From an uncultured Pelagibacteraceae bacterium (GTDB lineage Bacteria; Pseudomonadota; Alphaproteobacteria; Pelagibacterales; Pelagibacteraceae), in contig CACNVX010000005.1 in NCBI GenBank assembly GCA_902624045.1, positions 1 through 62,743 of the forward strand: a DNA stretch of 62,743 bases, written 5' to 3'. The notes under the pieces were generated by a model, which had not been told where the DNA came from, did no database searches, and saw only the letters and a program-made list of their open reading frames with translations. Of the stretch, positions 36,897 through 44,815 are shown in pieces. The translations under genes were made by a program, and so were the position numbers. The number at the start of each line of letters is the position of its first letter. The stretch's first letter is position 1.

Positions 36897-37484
36897 ATGA
36901 AAATCTATCAAATAGACTCTAGTGCTAGAAAAAAAGGCTCTACATCTAGAGCTTTAGCAAAAAAACTATTAAATAAAATCAAAAAACCAGAGGATGAAGT
37001 AATTTATAGAGATTTAGATAATGAAATGCTTTTTGTAAGTGGACTTACAGAATCTGGAATGAAAATAGATGAAAAAGATCAAACAGAAGAACACAAAAAA
37101 ATGTTTGAACTTTCTAACAAACTTGTAAAAGAATTAAAAGAAAGCGATATCATTATAATTTCAGCACCAATTTATAATTATGGTCCTCCAGCTACACTTA
37201 AAGCTTGGTCTGATTTAGCTGCTCGTATAGGTGAAACCTTTAGATTTAAACCAAATGGAAGAAGAGAGGGATTGTTAAAAAACAAACATGCGTATTTAGT
37301 TATTACTTCTGGAGGAACAAAGTTAAATAGCTCAGAGGATTTTTTAACTCCTTGGTTAAAATTTATTCTTAACTTCTTTGGTATAGAAAAAGTAGATATA
37401 ATTAGTGCCGACCAAATGGCACTAAACTATGAAAAATCAATCAAAGAAGCTGAAGCGCAAATAGAAAATTTATTTAAAGATTAA
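36897..37484 (+). CDS. FMN-dependent NADH-azoreductase-like protein
   Basis: This 195-residue flavodoxin-fold protein has a phosphate loop SSARKKGSTSRALAKK near the N-terminus, the APIYNYGPPATLKAWSD flavin/substrate motif near residue 93, and a VITSGG loop. It matches the AzoR/AcpD group, which reduces quinones and azo compounds with NADH. An AAAAGG ribosome site lies upstream. It ends convergent with the next gene, overlapping by 11 bases. Its physiological substrate is probably a quinone. Confidence 0.85.
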   Translation: MKIYQIDSSARKKGSTSRALAKKLLNKIKKPEDEVIYRDLDNEMLFVSGLTESGMKIDEKDQTEEHKKMFELSNKLVKELKESDIIIISAPIYNYGPPATLKAWSDLAARIGETFRFKPNGRREGLLKNKHAYLVITSGGTKLNSSEDFLTPWLKFILNFFGIEKVDIISADQMALNYEKSIKEAEAQIENLFKD

Positions 37485-38577
37485 ATTTTCTTTTTAGATG
37501 TCTGAGTTTTCCTTCGGTACTATCGTAATCAATATAACACCCTTGTAAAAATCTCTCACCTTCTTTTGTTTCATAGGCTGTTCTTCCATGAAGAAGTCTG
37601 TGATTGTCCATCATCATTAAGTCTTTTGGCTCGAGTTTAAATTCAATTCTATATTTTTCTGAATTATACATTTCAGATATTTTTCTTCTCGCTTGATAAT
37701 AAAGATCTAATTTTTCTTTTTCTAATATTGGAACATAGTCTAATCTTGGACTAAATCTTACTTGCTTGAAACTTTTATCATCATTTAATTCAATTAAAGG
37801 AGAAATTGTTTCTAAAATAACTTCTTTATCGATAAATCTAAATCTTACTTTTACTTCTGTTAATATTTTATAAAACTCTGGGTACTCACTTTTTAAATCT
37901 TCAGTAACTGTATAACCATCTACTAAAGTTGATAATCCACCTGAAACTTTACTTTCAATACAATGTAAAAGTTGAATACATGGTACAGGATTTCTGTAAG
38001 GATTATCTGTATGAGGTGCCAAAGCTAACGATGTATAAGCAAGATCATTAGGATCAGGTTTAGATTTTACATCAAAATATTCACCAAAATTTGTTCTTCG
38101 AACACTTCCTATAGAATTTGCAAATTCTACGATGTAATTTTTTAATGTTGGTATATTTTTTACTATAACAAATCCATATTTGTAAAATGAAACAAGTAAA
38201 TCATACATTTCTTTACTCTCATAAAAATTTTCCTGGTACTCAAAATTTTTAATATTTTTTAGTGAAGAGTCCCATTTGGTTTTTTCTATAGAACTAATTA
38301 CAATATCCTCTTTAGAAAACTCAGAAGCGATTTTATCTATTTCTAGTTTTGAGTTAACACCATCATTAAAATCAACTTCCAAATATTTTTCATTAATATT
38401 TGCTTTATTTATTGAAACATCATTACTTAGAAAGGTAGGATCAAAAAGCCTTTGCTGAGTTCCTTTGTCTAGATATTCCTCACCATTTACTCTTTCACGT
38501 AGCCAGAATGGGTGAATTTCTTTTTTTTCAGACCCATTATCAAAATAAACTTTGTTTTTAATTAGCTCAATTTTCAT
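37474..38577 (-). CDS. Gamma-butyrobetaine hydroxylase-like Fe(II)/2-oxoglutarate oxygenase
   Basis: These 367 residues have two domains. An N-terminal BBOX-type domain (residues 1-90, with HPFWLRERV and TQQRLFDP) precedes a TauD-fold catalytic domain. The Fe ligands are His189 and Asp191 (APHTDNP) and His330 (LLHGRTAY), and the Arg for 2-oxoglutarate is nearby. In carnitine-pathway enzymes the N-terminal domain binds zinc through three Cys and one His. Here the cysteines expected after the WLR motif are absent, so the zinc site is probably lost. The substrate could be a trimethylated amino acid or another quaternary amine. Confidence 0.82.
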   Translation of the reverse strand: MKIELIKNKVYFDNGSEKKEIHPFWLRERVNGEEYLDKGTQQRLFDPTFLSNDVSINKANINEKYLEVDFNDGVNSKLEIDKIASEFSKEDIVISSIEKTKWDSSLKNIKNFEYQENFYESKEMYDLLVSFYKYGFVIVKNIPTLKNYIVEFANSIGSVRRTNFGEYFDVKSKPDPNDLAYTSLALAPHTDNPYRNPVPCIQLLHCIESKVSGGLSTLVDGYTVTEDLKSEYPEFYKILTEVKVRFRFIDKEVILETISPLIELNDDKSFKQVRFSPRLDYVPILEKEKLDLYYQARRKISEMYNSEKYRIEFKLEPKDLMMMDNHRLLHGRTAYETKEGERFLQGCYIDYDSTEGKLRHLKRKFNL

Positions 38578-38644
38578 ACTACTTAGCCAAGGTTTATTTA
38601 AAATTTAACTTTAATCAACATAAATTAAATAGTATGAGTTCTCT

Positions 38645-39451
38645 GTGAAAAAATTTGATACAAAAAAATATCCAATATATGCAAGCTTTTTAAACCAATT
38701 AGCAAAAGATTTAACAAGATTTTATTATTCTAAGTTAGATAAACCATTCAAAGTATCTAATAAAATGAAAGGTAAAGGTTATGACCCTGTTACAACGTCT
38801 GATAAAGCATTTGAAAAATTTATAAGATCTAAAATTTCAAAAAAATTTCCAAATCACCAAATTATTGGTGAAGAGTATGGTCACAAAAACACTAAAAGTG
38901 AATTTTCCTGGGTAATAGACCCAATTGATGGAACCAGATCATATGTCGTAGGCAATCCAAGTTGGAGCAACCTTATTTCATTAAATTATAATGGAGAACC
39001 AATTTTAGGATTAGCTAATTTTCCTAAGATGAAAAAATATTATTTAAATTTTAACAAAAATACTGCATATGTTTTTGAAAATAATAAAAAAAGAAAACTT
39101 AAAGTTAACAAAAAATTAAATTTCGCTAATGCAAAATTAGCCGCTGCTTTTCATAATCAATTAACATTAAAACAACAATCAAAAATTAAAAAATTTATTA
39201 AGCGAATGCAGTTTCCTTGTTTTGATGCATTGACATATTGCCAGCTAGCAGAAGGAAGACTTGAAATAGTTTCACAATGTGCAAATAAAATTTGGGATAT
39301 TCATCCAATTATGCCAATAGTAAGAGCAAGTGGAGCAATAGTAACGACTTGGGGAAATAAAAATCCTGTTGTAGGAGGAAATATTGTTGTTTCAAATAAT
39401 ATCAGTAACCATAAAAAGATTTTAAAATTATTAAAACCACTAGCTGAATGA
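38645..39451 (+). CDS. Inositol monophosphatase family, histidinol-phosphatase-like
   Basis: This 268-residue protein starts at GTG. Metal-binding motifs of the IMPase family are seen: IIGEEYG near residue 79, DPIDGTRSYVVG near residue 97, and the late IWDIHPIMPIVRASG. The alphaproteobacterial HisN enzymes, which dephosphorylate histidinol phosphate, have this sequence style. Inositol-phosphate or 3'-phosphoadenosine phosphatase activity remains possible. The stop overlaps the DUF924 start by four bases. Confidence 0.83.
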   Translation: MKKFDTKKYPIYASFLNQLAKDLTRFYYSKLDKPFKVSNKMKGKGYDPVTTSDKAFEKFIRSKISKKFPNHQIIGEEYGHKNTKSEFSWVIDPIDGTRSYVVGNPSWSNLISLNYNGEPILGLANFPKMKKYYLNFNKNTAYVFENNKKRKLKVNKKLNFANAKLAAAFHNQLTLKQQSKIKKFIKRMQFPCFDALTYCQLAEGRLEIVSQCANKIWDIHPIMPIVRASGAIVTTWGNKNPVVGGNIVVSNNISNHKKILKLLKPLAE

Positions 39452-40011
39452 TTCCAGAAAGAGCACAAGTAATTTTAGATTTCTGGTTTAAAGAAACTCC
39501 TTCTGAATTCCGTTTCAAAAAAGATGAAAAGTTTGATCAAAAAATTAAAGATAATTTTTTAAAAGATTATGAATTAGCTTTTCAAAATGAATATGATGAT
39601 TGGCAGGATAACCCTATGAGTTGTCTAGCGTTAGTTATTTTATTTGATCAGTTTTCTAGAAATATGTTTAGAAATAGTAAAAAAGCTTTTGCTCAAGATC
39701 AAAAAACTAGATTGATTGTAAATGATGCAGTTTATTCTGGTTATTTAGAGGCTATGAATGTGAATCAAAGATTTTTTATGTTGTTACCACTTATTCATAG
39801 CGAAGAAATTAGTGATCATGAAATGGCATATTACTTGTTAAATAAATATTTAAGAGAACACGAGGGATACAATAAAATTAAAAAATTTTGGCAAGATCAC
39901 ACTAGAGTAATTAGACTATTTCATAGATATCCTCATAGAAATGAAATTTTAGGACGTGAGTCAACGGAAGAGGAAATAGAATTTTTAAAAGGCCCACATT
40001 CATCTTGGTAG
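39448..40011 (+). CDS. DUF924 family protein
   Basis: This 187-residue helical protein has the family marks VILDFWFKETP near the start, LALVILFDQFSRNMFR near residue 60, FFMLLPLIHSE and the late FHRYPHRNEILGRESTEEE segment. DUF924 has a TPR-like all-alpha fold and no known biochemical activity. It is translationally coupled to the phosphatase upstream (four-base overlap) and sits one base before the DUF952 gene. The family is confident and the function unknown. Confidence 0.9.
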   Translation: MIPERAQVILDFWFKETPSEFRFKKDEKFDQKIKDNFLKDYELAFQNEYDDWQDNPMSCLALVILFDQFSRNMFRNSKKAFAQDQKTRLIVNDAVYSGYLEAMNVNQRFFMLLPLIHSEEISDHEMAYYLLNKYLREHEGYNKIKKFWQDHTRVIRLFHRYPHRNEILGRESTEEEIEFLKGPHSSW

Positions 40012-40012
40012 T

Positions 40013-40384
40013 ATGAATTTAGAATTCATTTTTAAAATATTAGATAAAGAAGAATGGCAAAAAGCTAAACAAGCTGGAACTTATAATGGTTCTGATAAAG
40101 ATAAAAAAGATGGTTATATTCATTTCTCAGAAGAAGATCAGATACCTGAAACTCTTAAAAAGCATTACTCAAATAAATCAAATCTTATTTTATTAAAAGT
40201 TAATGCATTTAAACTTGAGCATTTACTTTGGGAACAAGCATCAAATGGAGATATGTACCCTCATTTATATTCACCACTTGATATTAAAAATGTTGTAGAT
40301 GAGTTTGACTTATTTTTAGATGATGATGGAACGCATATACTTCCAGAGATTTTAAAAAAATATCAGTTTAGTCGACCAAGGTAA
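40013..40384 (+). CDS. DUF952 family protein
   Basis: These 123 residues match DUF952: FKILDKEEWQKAK at the start, DGYIHFSEEDQIPETL, and a late LYSPLDIKNVV segment. The fold resembles ADP-ribosyltransferase-like small domains, but no activity is established. It is the third gene of a coupled phosphatase-DUF924-DUF952 run. It ends convergent with an SMR transporter, overlapping by 22 bases. Confidence 0.88.
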   Translation: MNLEFIFKILDKEEWQKAKQAGTYNGSDKDKKDGYIHFSEEDQIPETLKKHYSNKSNLILLKVNAFKLEHLLWEQASNGDMYPHLYSPLDIKNVVDEFDLFLDDDGTHILPEILKKYQFSRPR

Positions 40385-40698
40385 TTAACCATTATTACAC
40401 CAATAATAATTAAGATGATACCAATAGTTCCATAAATATTCGGAATTTGGTTAAATTTTAAGATAGCAAAAAGTACAACTCCAGTAACAGTCAAACCACT
40501 ATAAGTTGAATATGCAAATCCAACTGGAAGAGCTGACATTGCTTTTGCAATTGAAAACATTGTTATACACATAAACAAAATGCATAAAACTGATGGAGTA
40601 AGCTTTGTAAATCCCTCAGAAACTTTAGCAAAACTATTAGATGCAATTCCAAAAATAATTCCATTAGCTAAAAATAAATATCCAAAAAATGGTTTCAT
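40363..40698 (-). CDS. Small multidrug resistance (EmrE/SMR) protein
   Basis: This 111-residue protein has four membrane helices and the SMR pattern: a short YLFLANGIIFGIASNSFAK start in place of the usual Glu-containing helix 1, then PVGFAYSTYSGLTVTG and a FNQIPN loop. The Glu14 of EmrE, needed for proton-coupled drug export, does not appear in helix 1 here. It lies in a three-gene set with a DUF2798 protein and a second SMR protein, so a heteromeric transporter is likely. The substrate is unknown. Confidence 0.8.
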   Translation of the reverse strand: MKPFFGYLFLANGIIFGIASNSFAKVSEGFTKLTPSVLCILFMCITMFSIAKAMSALPVGFAYSTYSGLTVTGVVLFAILKFNQIPNIYGTIGIILIIIGVIMVNYLGRLN

Positions 40699-40700
40699 AA

Positions 40701-40928
40701 TTATTCTTTTGAAGCAATTTTATTAACTAAAGGTCTCATTAAAGGAGCCAAAGTAAATGCAGCTATTAAAGCAATAGGATATGCAAATATTAAAGAATAT
40801 CCCCATCTAAAAAAGAAACCATCTGAAACGCCTGTATTGACTGCCACAACAACTCCACTCATAATAACACTCATACCCAAGGACATTAAAATCATAAATA
40901 AGGGTTGAGCATATTTTTTATTAATCAT
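40701..40928 (-). CDS. DUF2798 two-helix membrane protein
   Basis: This 75-residue protein has two helices, the sequence PLFMILMSLGMSVIMSG near the start, WGYSLIFAYPIALIAAF in the second helix, and a PLMRPLVNKI tail. These fit DUF2798, a small bacterial membrane family without assigned function. It is sandwiched between two SMR genes with two-base spacers, so the three are one transcript and probably one complex. Confidence 0.82.
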   Translation of the reverse strand: MINKKYAQPLFMILMSLGMSVIMSGVVVAVNTGVSDGFFFRWGYSLIFAYPIALIAAFTLAPLMRPLVNKIASKE

Positions 40929-40930
40929 AA

Positions 40931-41263
40931 TTAATTATTACCTAACAGGTTGACCATTAAAACACCAACAATAATGAACACTAAACCAATTAATGAAAAT
41001 AAATTAGGTATTTGATTAAATCTAATTACCCCAACAACTACTGTTGCTATAATTGTTAGACCCGCAAAGGAGGCATAGGTTATTCCCATTGGAATATTTT
41101 TCATTACCAATGAAAGAGCGTACATGCATAAAACAATTGTGATTGCAGTGATTATACTTGGAAATAAAAGTGTAAATCCTTCAGCACTTTTTGCATAACT
41201 ATTTGAGGTCACTCCTAACAACACAGCTATACCTAGGAACAAATATGAAGTGGCAAGACTCAT
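40931..41263 (-). CDS. Second SMR-family protein
   Basis: This 110-residue four-helix protein is paralogous to the one at 40363-40698. It shares the GVTSNSYAKSAEGFTLLFPS, ITYASFAGLTIIATVVVG and FNQIPN segments. As in its partner, the usual helix-1 Glu is not evident. Paired SMR genes commonly make asymmetric heterodimers with opposite topology. The intervening DUF2798 gene is unusual. Confidence 0.82.
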   Translation of the reverse strand: MSLATSYLFLGIAVLLGVTSNSYAKSAEGFTLLFPSIITAITIVLCMYALSLVMKNIPMGITYASFAGLTIIATVVVGVIRFNQIPNLFSLIGLVFIIVGVLMVNLLGNN

Positions 41264-41301
41264 TTAATAATCATAAATGAAATCTCGCCAAATTAATATA
41301 A

Positions 41302-41622
41302 CTATTTTGGCATTGGAGTAGCACCAGTTTCTAAACTTATGATTTTACCGTTATCATATTTATAAACTGCCATTACCGCCTCAACATTTCCGTCATCAAA
41401 AGTTACAATTGAATGATGAACACCAACCTCATCATTTTCATAAACAATTCTAACCTTATCTTGATTAATGTCACCGCTCATTGCCCATTTGATAACATCA
41501 CCTTTTGTTAAAACATTTCCTGACTTATGCATTGTAAACTTAAAATCGTCATGCAAAAGATCATTCATTACCGCCTCATCTTTATTTTTTAATGCAGCAC
41601 TATATTTTTCTAGTATAGACAT
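41302..41622 (-). CDS. Small NTF2/SnoaL-like protein
   Basis: This 106-residue protein has a cone-shaped NTF2-like pattern: an N-terminal helix (YSAALKNKDEAVMNDLLHDDF), then alternating strands ending VEAVMAVYKYDNGKI. The fold serves as a small-molecule binding or isomerising scaffold. A GAAAGGG ribosome site is visible upstream. It lies 35 bases downstream of the fuconate dehydratase gene on the same strand. The function is unknown. Confidence 0.7.
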   Translation of the reverse strand: MSILEKYSAALKNKDEAVMNDLLHDDFKFTMHKSGNVLTKGDVIKWAMSGDINQDKVRIVYENDEVGVHHSIVTFDDGNVEAVMAVYKYDNGKIISLETGATPMPK

Positions 41623-41657
41623 TTTTTCCCTTTCTTCTTTTGTTTATTTTTTTTGTA

Positions 41658-42944
41658 TTAATTCCAATATGTACCATTATTGTAATCAAATTCTTTTAAT
41701 GAACTATCTTTTATCTTAACAGAATAGCCTGGAGATGTAGGTGTTACATATCCGCCATTATTTATAATTGCAGGATTTTCAAAGTGTTCAGAGCAACTTT
41801 CAGCGTATTCACTTAAGCTTAGATTATTTTTTGTAATGATAAATTTATTAATTAAATTTAAATGTTGAACGTATTCGCATAGTCCAACTCCACCAGCATG
41901 TGGAATTACAGGTATATCAAATTTACTTGCAATTAACAAAACTGGTAAAATTTCATTTATACTAGCTATCCTGCAGCTATCTATTTGACAATAGTCTAAA
42001 GATTTATTTTCAATAAATTGTTTAAACATTACTGCATTTTGTATCATTTCTCCTGTTGCTAATTTTACATCAGGATGTGCATTTTTTATTTTTTTAAATC
42101 CTAAAATATCATCAGGATTGGTTGGTTCCTCGTAAAACATAATATCAAATTCTTTTAACCTATCGATATATTGAATTGTTTCATTAACACTCCAAATTTG
42201 ATTTGAGTCGACCATTAATTTTTTATCGTTACCAATAATGCTTCGAATTAATTTACATCTGTGGATATCTCTTTCTATATCTTGACCAACTTTCATTTTA
42301 AAATGTGTCCAACCTTTATCAAGATTCTCTTTTGCTAGTTTTGACATTTTATCATCAGAATATCCAAGCCATCCGACTGCTGTTGTGTAGGCTGGAAATA
42401 TTGTTGAATTTAATTCAGAAGTATCTTTAGGAAGTTTCTCTTTATTTTTATTAATGATTTTTTTTGCTTCCTCTATAGTGATAACGTCATCTAAATAATT
42501 AAAAGATAATTTATTAATTAAAGCATCTGTATCTAAATCCACAATATACTGCCATAAAGGTTTTTTATGTTTTTTTGAAATTAAATCCCATATTGCGTTA
42601 AAAAAAGCAGCCGCCGCAAGGTGCGTCACACCTTTGTTAGGACCTACCCAACGTAGTTGGCTATGGTTTGTAATTTTTTGCCAAATTTCCAGAACATTTT
42701 CTTCGATATCGGCTATATTTTTATTAATTATAAATTCTTTAAAATATTTTATAGCTTTACAACATAAATCGTTTCCTTTGCCGATTGTAAAAGATAGTCC
42801 TATACCTGTAAGATTTTTATTATCAGTTGTTATAGTTACATAGGTAGCAGAATAATCACAGTCAACATGGACGGCGTCTGTCCCAAGGTTTTCTTTAGAT
42901 GTTGGAAAGCGAATATCTTGAGCTCTAATATCGGTTACTTTCAC
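41658..42944 (-). CDS. L-fuconate dehydratase
   Basis: This 428-residue enolase-superfamily enzyme closely matches bacterial FucD and vertebrate ENOSF1. It has an opening of DIRAQDIRFPTS, the SFTIGKGND loop, SQLRWVGPNKGVTHLAAAAF, and a TTAVGWLGYSDDKM segment. The catalytic residues are the Lys of FKMKVG, the metal ligands in VDSNQ, YEEPT and ATGEM, and the His in PHAGGVGLCE. It dehydrates L-fuconate (or a similar 6-deoxy or pentonic acid) to the 2-keto-3-deoxy acid. The start is GTG. The matching later steps (SDR, FAH-hydrolase) are encoded about 11 kb away at 29.8-31.4 kb. Confidence 0.92.
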   Translation of the reverse strand: MKVTDIRAQDIRFPTSKENLGTDAVHVDCDYSATYVTITTDNKNLTGIGLSFTIGKGNDLCCKAIKYFKEFIINKNIADIEENVLEIWQKITNHSQLRWVGPNKGVTHLAAAAFFNAIWDLISKKHKKPLWQYIVDLDTDALINKLSFNYLDDVITIEEAKKIINKNKEKLPKDTSELNSTIFPAYTTAVGWLGYSDDKMSKLAKENLDKGWTHFKMKVGQDIERDIHRCKLIRSIIGNDKKLMVDSNQIWSVNETIQYIDRLKEFDIMFYEEPTNPDDILGFKKIKNAHPDVKLATGEMIQNAVMFKQFIENKSLDYCQIDSCRIASINEILPVLLIASKFDIPVIPHAGGVGLCEYVQHLNLINKFIITKNNLSLSEYAESCSEHFENPAIINNGGYVTPTSPGYSVKIKDSSLKEFDYNNGTYWN

Positions 42945-42952
42945 AACTGATA

Positions 42953-43276
42953 TTATTCACCAGGCTTTTTAAAATTTTTTCCTGCACTAGCAGCTTTATT
43001 GAAAGTTTTATTATAATCAAACACTTCATGAATCATAATATCTTCCATTAATCCTGCATTCATAATTGCAACTTTCATTCCAAGAACACTCTCATAATCA
43101 CCTTCAATTACATTGATTACATCAAATCTTCCTCGAACCCATTCATAACTATGAAATTTAACTCCAACAGTTTCACATATAGCTTTTATAGCTGCGCCTC
43201 TATCAGCGTCTGGGTCACTTTGCATTCTTTTAGCAAGATCACGACTTATTTTACCAATGATATAAAATTTAGACAC
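42953..43276 (-). CDS. GYD-like small alpha-beta barrel protein
   Basis: These 107 residues have the GYD-domain feel: a YIIGKISRDLAKR start, a central GRFDVINVIEGDYESVLGMKVAIMN stretch, and a late EDIMIHEVFDY strand. Such ferredoxin-like proteins form dimeric barrels and usually bind small ligands or act as isomerases. The gene overlaps the cupin by one base and precedes fuconate dehydratase by eight bases on the same strand, so cotranscription is likely. The true function is unknown. Confidence 0.6.
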   Translation of the reverse strand: MSKFYIIGKISRDLAKRMQSDPDADRGAAIKAICETVGVKFHSYEWVRGRFDVINVIEGDYESVLGMKVAIMNAGLMEDIMIHEVFDYNKTFNKAASAGKNFKKPGE

Positions 43277-43626
43277 TATTCACCCCACATTCCATGAAAC
43301 TCATATGCAATTGCTGGCTCATCTCCAACAACCCATCCATCATGTCCAGGTTGAATTGAATATGCATCTCCAGCTTTATAAGTTTTTTCAGTTCCATCAT
43401 TATGTTTTGCGCAAACCGCACCAGAAACAATTATGCCAAGATGTGTTGCCTGACAACTATCACCACCAACTGTAGGCTTTATATCTTTTGACCATTGCCA
43501 ACCAGGTTGCAAGGTAAGTCTCATAACCCTTTGATTTCCAACTTTTACTGCTTCAATTTTAGCGTTTTGAAAGTTATTATTCACCTCATCTGCATTATTA
43601 AAGCTTTTTACTTCGACTCCAGCCAT
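43276..43626 (-). CDS. Small cupin-domain protein
   Basis: This 116-residue single-domain cupin has RLTLQPGWQWSKD, the THLGIIVSGAVCAKHNDG strands, a YKAGDAYSIQPGHDGWVVGDEP segment (the second cupin motif), and a late YEFHGMW. Metal-binding His residues are present. A perfect AGGAGG ribosome site lies 5-7 bases before the ATG, the strongest in this region. It heads a leftward run with the GYD-like protein and fuconate dehydratase. A sugar-acid binding or isomerase role is possible. Confidence 0.78.
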   Translation of the reverse strand: MAGVEVKSFNNADEVNNNFQNAKIEAVKVGNQRVMRLTLQPGWQWSKDIKPTVGGDSCQATHLGIIVSGAVCAKHNDGTEKTYKAGDAYSIQPGHDGWVVGDEPAIAYEFHGMWGE

Positions 43627-43693
43627 TATATCCTCCTAATTATAATTTATTCTAAGAAGTTAATCATAAAATCTTCACTCATTACAGTTATTT

Positions 43694-43975
43694 TTAAACT
43701 TTTGATAACTCATAAATTTCATAACTTTCCATAACTTCATCAAATATAGGTTTTGAAACAGGGTTTGATCCATCCATAAAGGAGTGTAGCGCGCTCATGT
43801 CATGTACAGCAATTTTAAACATTACTGTACTTTTATCAGGCGATACGCTTGCTATTGTTTTAGTAACATCTGCTACTTTCTTTCTTTCAGCCATACCTTC
43901 GTCTGACTGCATAAAACCCATAAATTTTTCAAATGTTCCTTCTTTTAATTTACCAACAACCAATATATCTTTCAT
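43694..43975 (-). CDS. Small alpha-beta protein, DUF3764-like
   Basis: This 93-residue protein opens with a strand (DILVVGKLKEG), then a helix containing MQSDEGMAERKKVA, and later strands and a helix (AVHDMSALHSFMDG). Its layout parallels the next gene and suggests a dimeric alpha-beta barrel of DUF3764 type. An AAAGGAAAA ribosome site precedes the start. The function is unknown. Confidence 0.6.
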   Translation of the reverse strand: MKDILVVGKLKEGTFEKFMGFMQSDEGMAERKKVADVTKTIASVSPDKSTVMFKIAVHDMSALHSFMDGSNPVSKPIFDEVMESYEIYELSKV

Positions 43976-43991
43976 TTTTTTTCCTTTTTTT

Positions 43992-44261
43992 TTAATCAGA
44001 GCAAACAGCCATTACTGTTGTCTCTTGTTTATGTCCAGATTGCTCTATTACTTTTGCGTTTTCTGGATTTTGCATAAATTTTTGCATTGTATCAGCCGCA
44101 GGAGTTTCCATTACAACATGAACTTTGTTAGGGTTCTCTATTTCATTTCCAACATAGATTGTTTTAATCCCGGCAGCTTCTCTTGGTCCAGAATGTTCAT
44201 CAAACATTTTTTTCCAGTGAGCCCAATCATTAACCTCAAATGATCCAACCATTTTTACCAT
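43992..44261 (-). CDS. Small alpha-beta protein, DUF3764-like paralogue
   Basis: This 89-residue protein has a MVGSFEVNDWAHWKKMFDEH start, a GIKTIYVGNEIENPNKVHVVMETP middle and a DTMQKFMQNPENAKVI helix. It has the same strand-helix-strand order as the neighbour at 43694-43975, and the two may be distant paralogues. A G-rich ribosome site (GGGGGGAAAA) precedes the start. I cannot assign a role. Confidence 0.6.
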   Translation of the reverse strand: MVKMVGSFEVNDWAHWKKMFDEHSGPREAAGIKTIYVGNEIENPNKVHVVMETPAADTMQKFMQNPENAKVIEQSGHKQETTVMAVCSD

Positions 44262-44276
44262 TTTCCCCCCTTTTTT

Positions 44277-44651
44277 TTAGTATATCCCTGATTTGATTAG
44301 TTTATCAATCTCATTTTTTGAATTAGGGATTAATTTATAAATAAAACCATCACATTCTTTTGTAATATTTTCTTCGTATGGTTTTCCGTAACGTTCATCA
44401 ACAACCTTTATTAATTCTTTATTGAGATTATCTTCGTTAACACCTTCATTTATTAAATATGAGCTTAAAAATTTCTTAGCAGCAAAAGAGTGTACAATCT
44501 TTTCTAACTCAAGTTCTCCCTGAGGAATCATGCTATTAGAATAGTAAATTCCAGCACATTCAATTGTTTTCTTTTTATTTTCATCACTCATACCTGCATA
44601 AGCTGATGTTACAAATAGAACACTAAACAAAGTTATTATTATTTTTTTCAT
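44277..44651 (-). CDS. Hypothetical exported protein
   Basis: This 124-residue protein has a clear signal peptide (KKIIITLFSVLFVTSAYA, cleavage before GMSDE). The mature part is small and helical, with two cysteines (in TIECAG and TKECDG) that could form a disulfide. An AGGGAA ribosome site precedes the ATG. No family is recognised. It begins the leftward run that includes the small barrel proteins and fuconate dehydratase. Confidence 0.65.
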   Translation of the reverse strand: MKKIIITLFSVLFVTSAYAGMSDENKKKTIECAGIYYSNSMIPQGELELEKIVHSFAAKKFLSSYLINEGVNEDNLNKELIKVVDERYGKPYEENITKECDGFIYKLIPNSKNEIDKLIKSGIY

Positions 44652-44780
44652 ATATTCCCTTATGTTAAATTTTTTTATAAAGATCAGATTTAAAATTTGA
44701 CTATATAGGGTATAGATATTTTCTTAGCGTGACAGATATGCACTTTATATTTAATCAAATAAAACAAGTGTTTTGAGTTG

Positions 44781-44805
44781 TATCAATTTTATTTTAAAAT
44801 TGATA
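44781..44805. promoter_or_regulatory. 25-base perfect inverted repeat before a membrane-protein gene
   Basis: Arms of 11 bases (TATCAATTTTA and TAAAATTGATA) flank TTT. The repeat ends ten bases before the ATG at 44816, where a ribosome site would be expected and none is seen. It also sits in the 164-base gap between two divergent genes. As DNA it could be an operator; as RNA it forms a hairpin that could mask translation initiation. The length of perfect symmetry is unlikely to be chance. Confidence 0.6.
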
Positions 44806-44815
44806 ATATCCACTT

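Noticed and set aside
43495-44243. Two opposite-strand open frames over the cupin and small barrel genes
   Set aside because: The minus-strand genes have ribosome sites and recognised folds; the plus-strand frames have neither.
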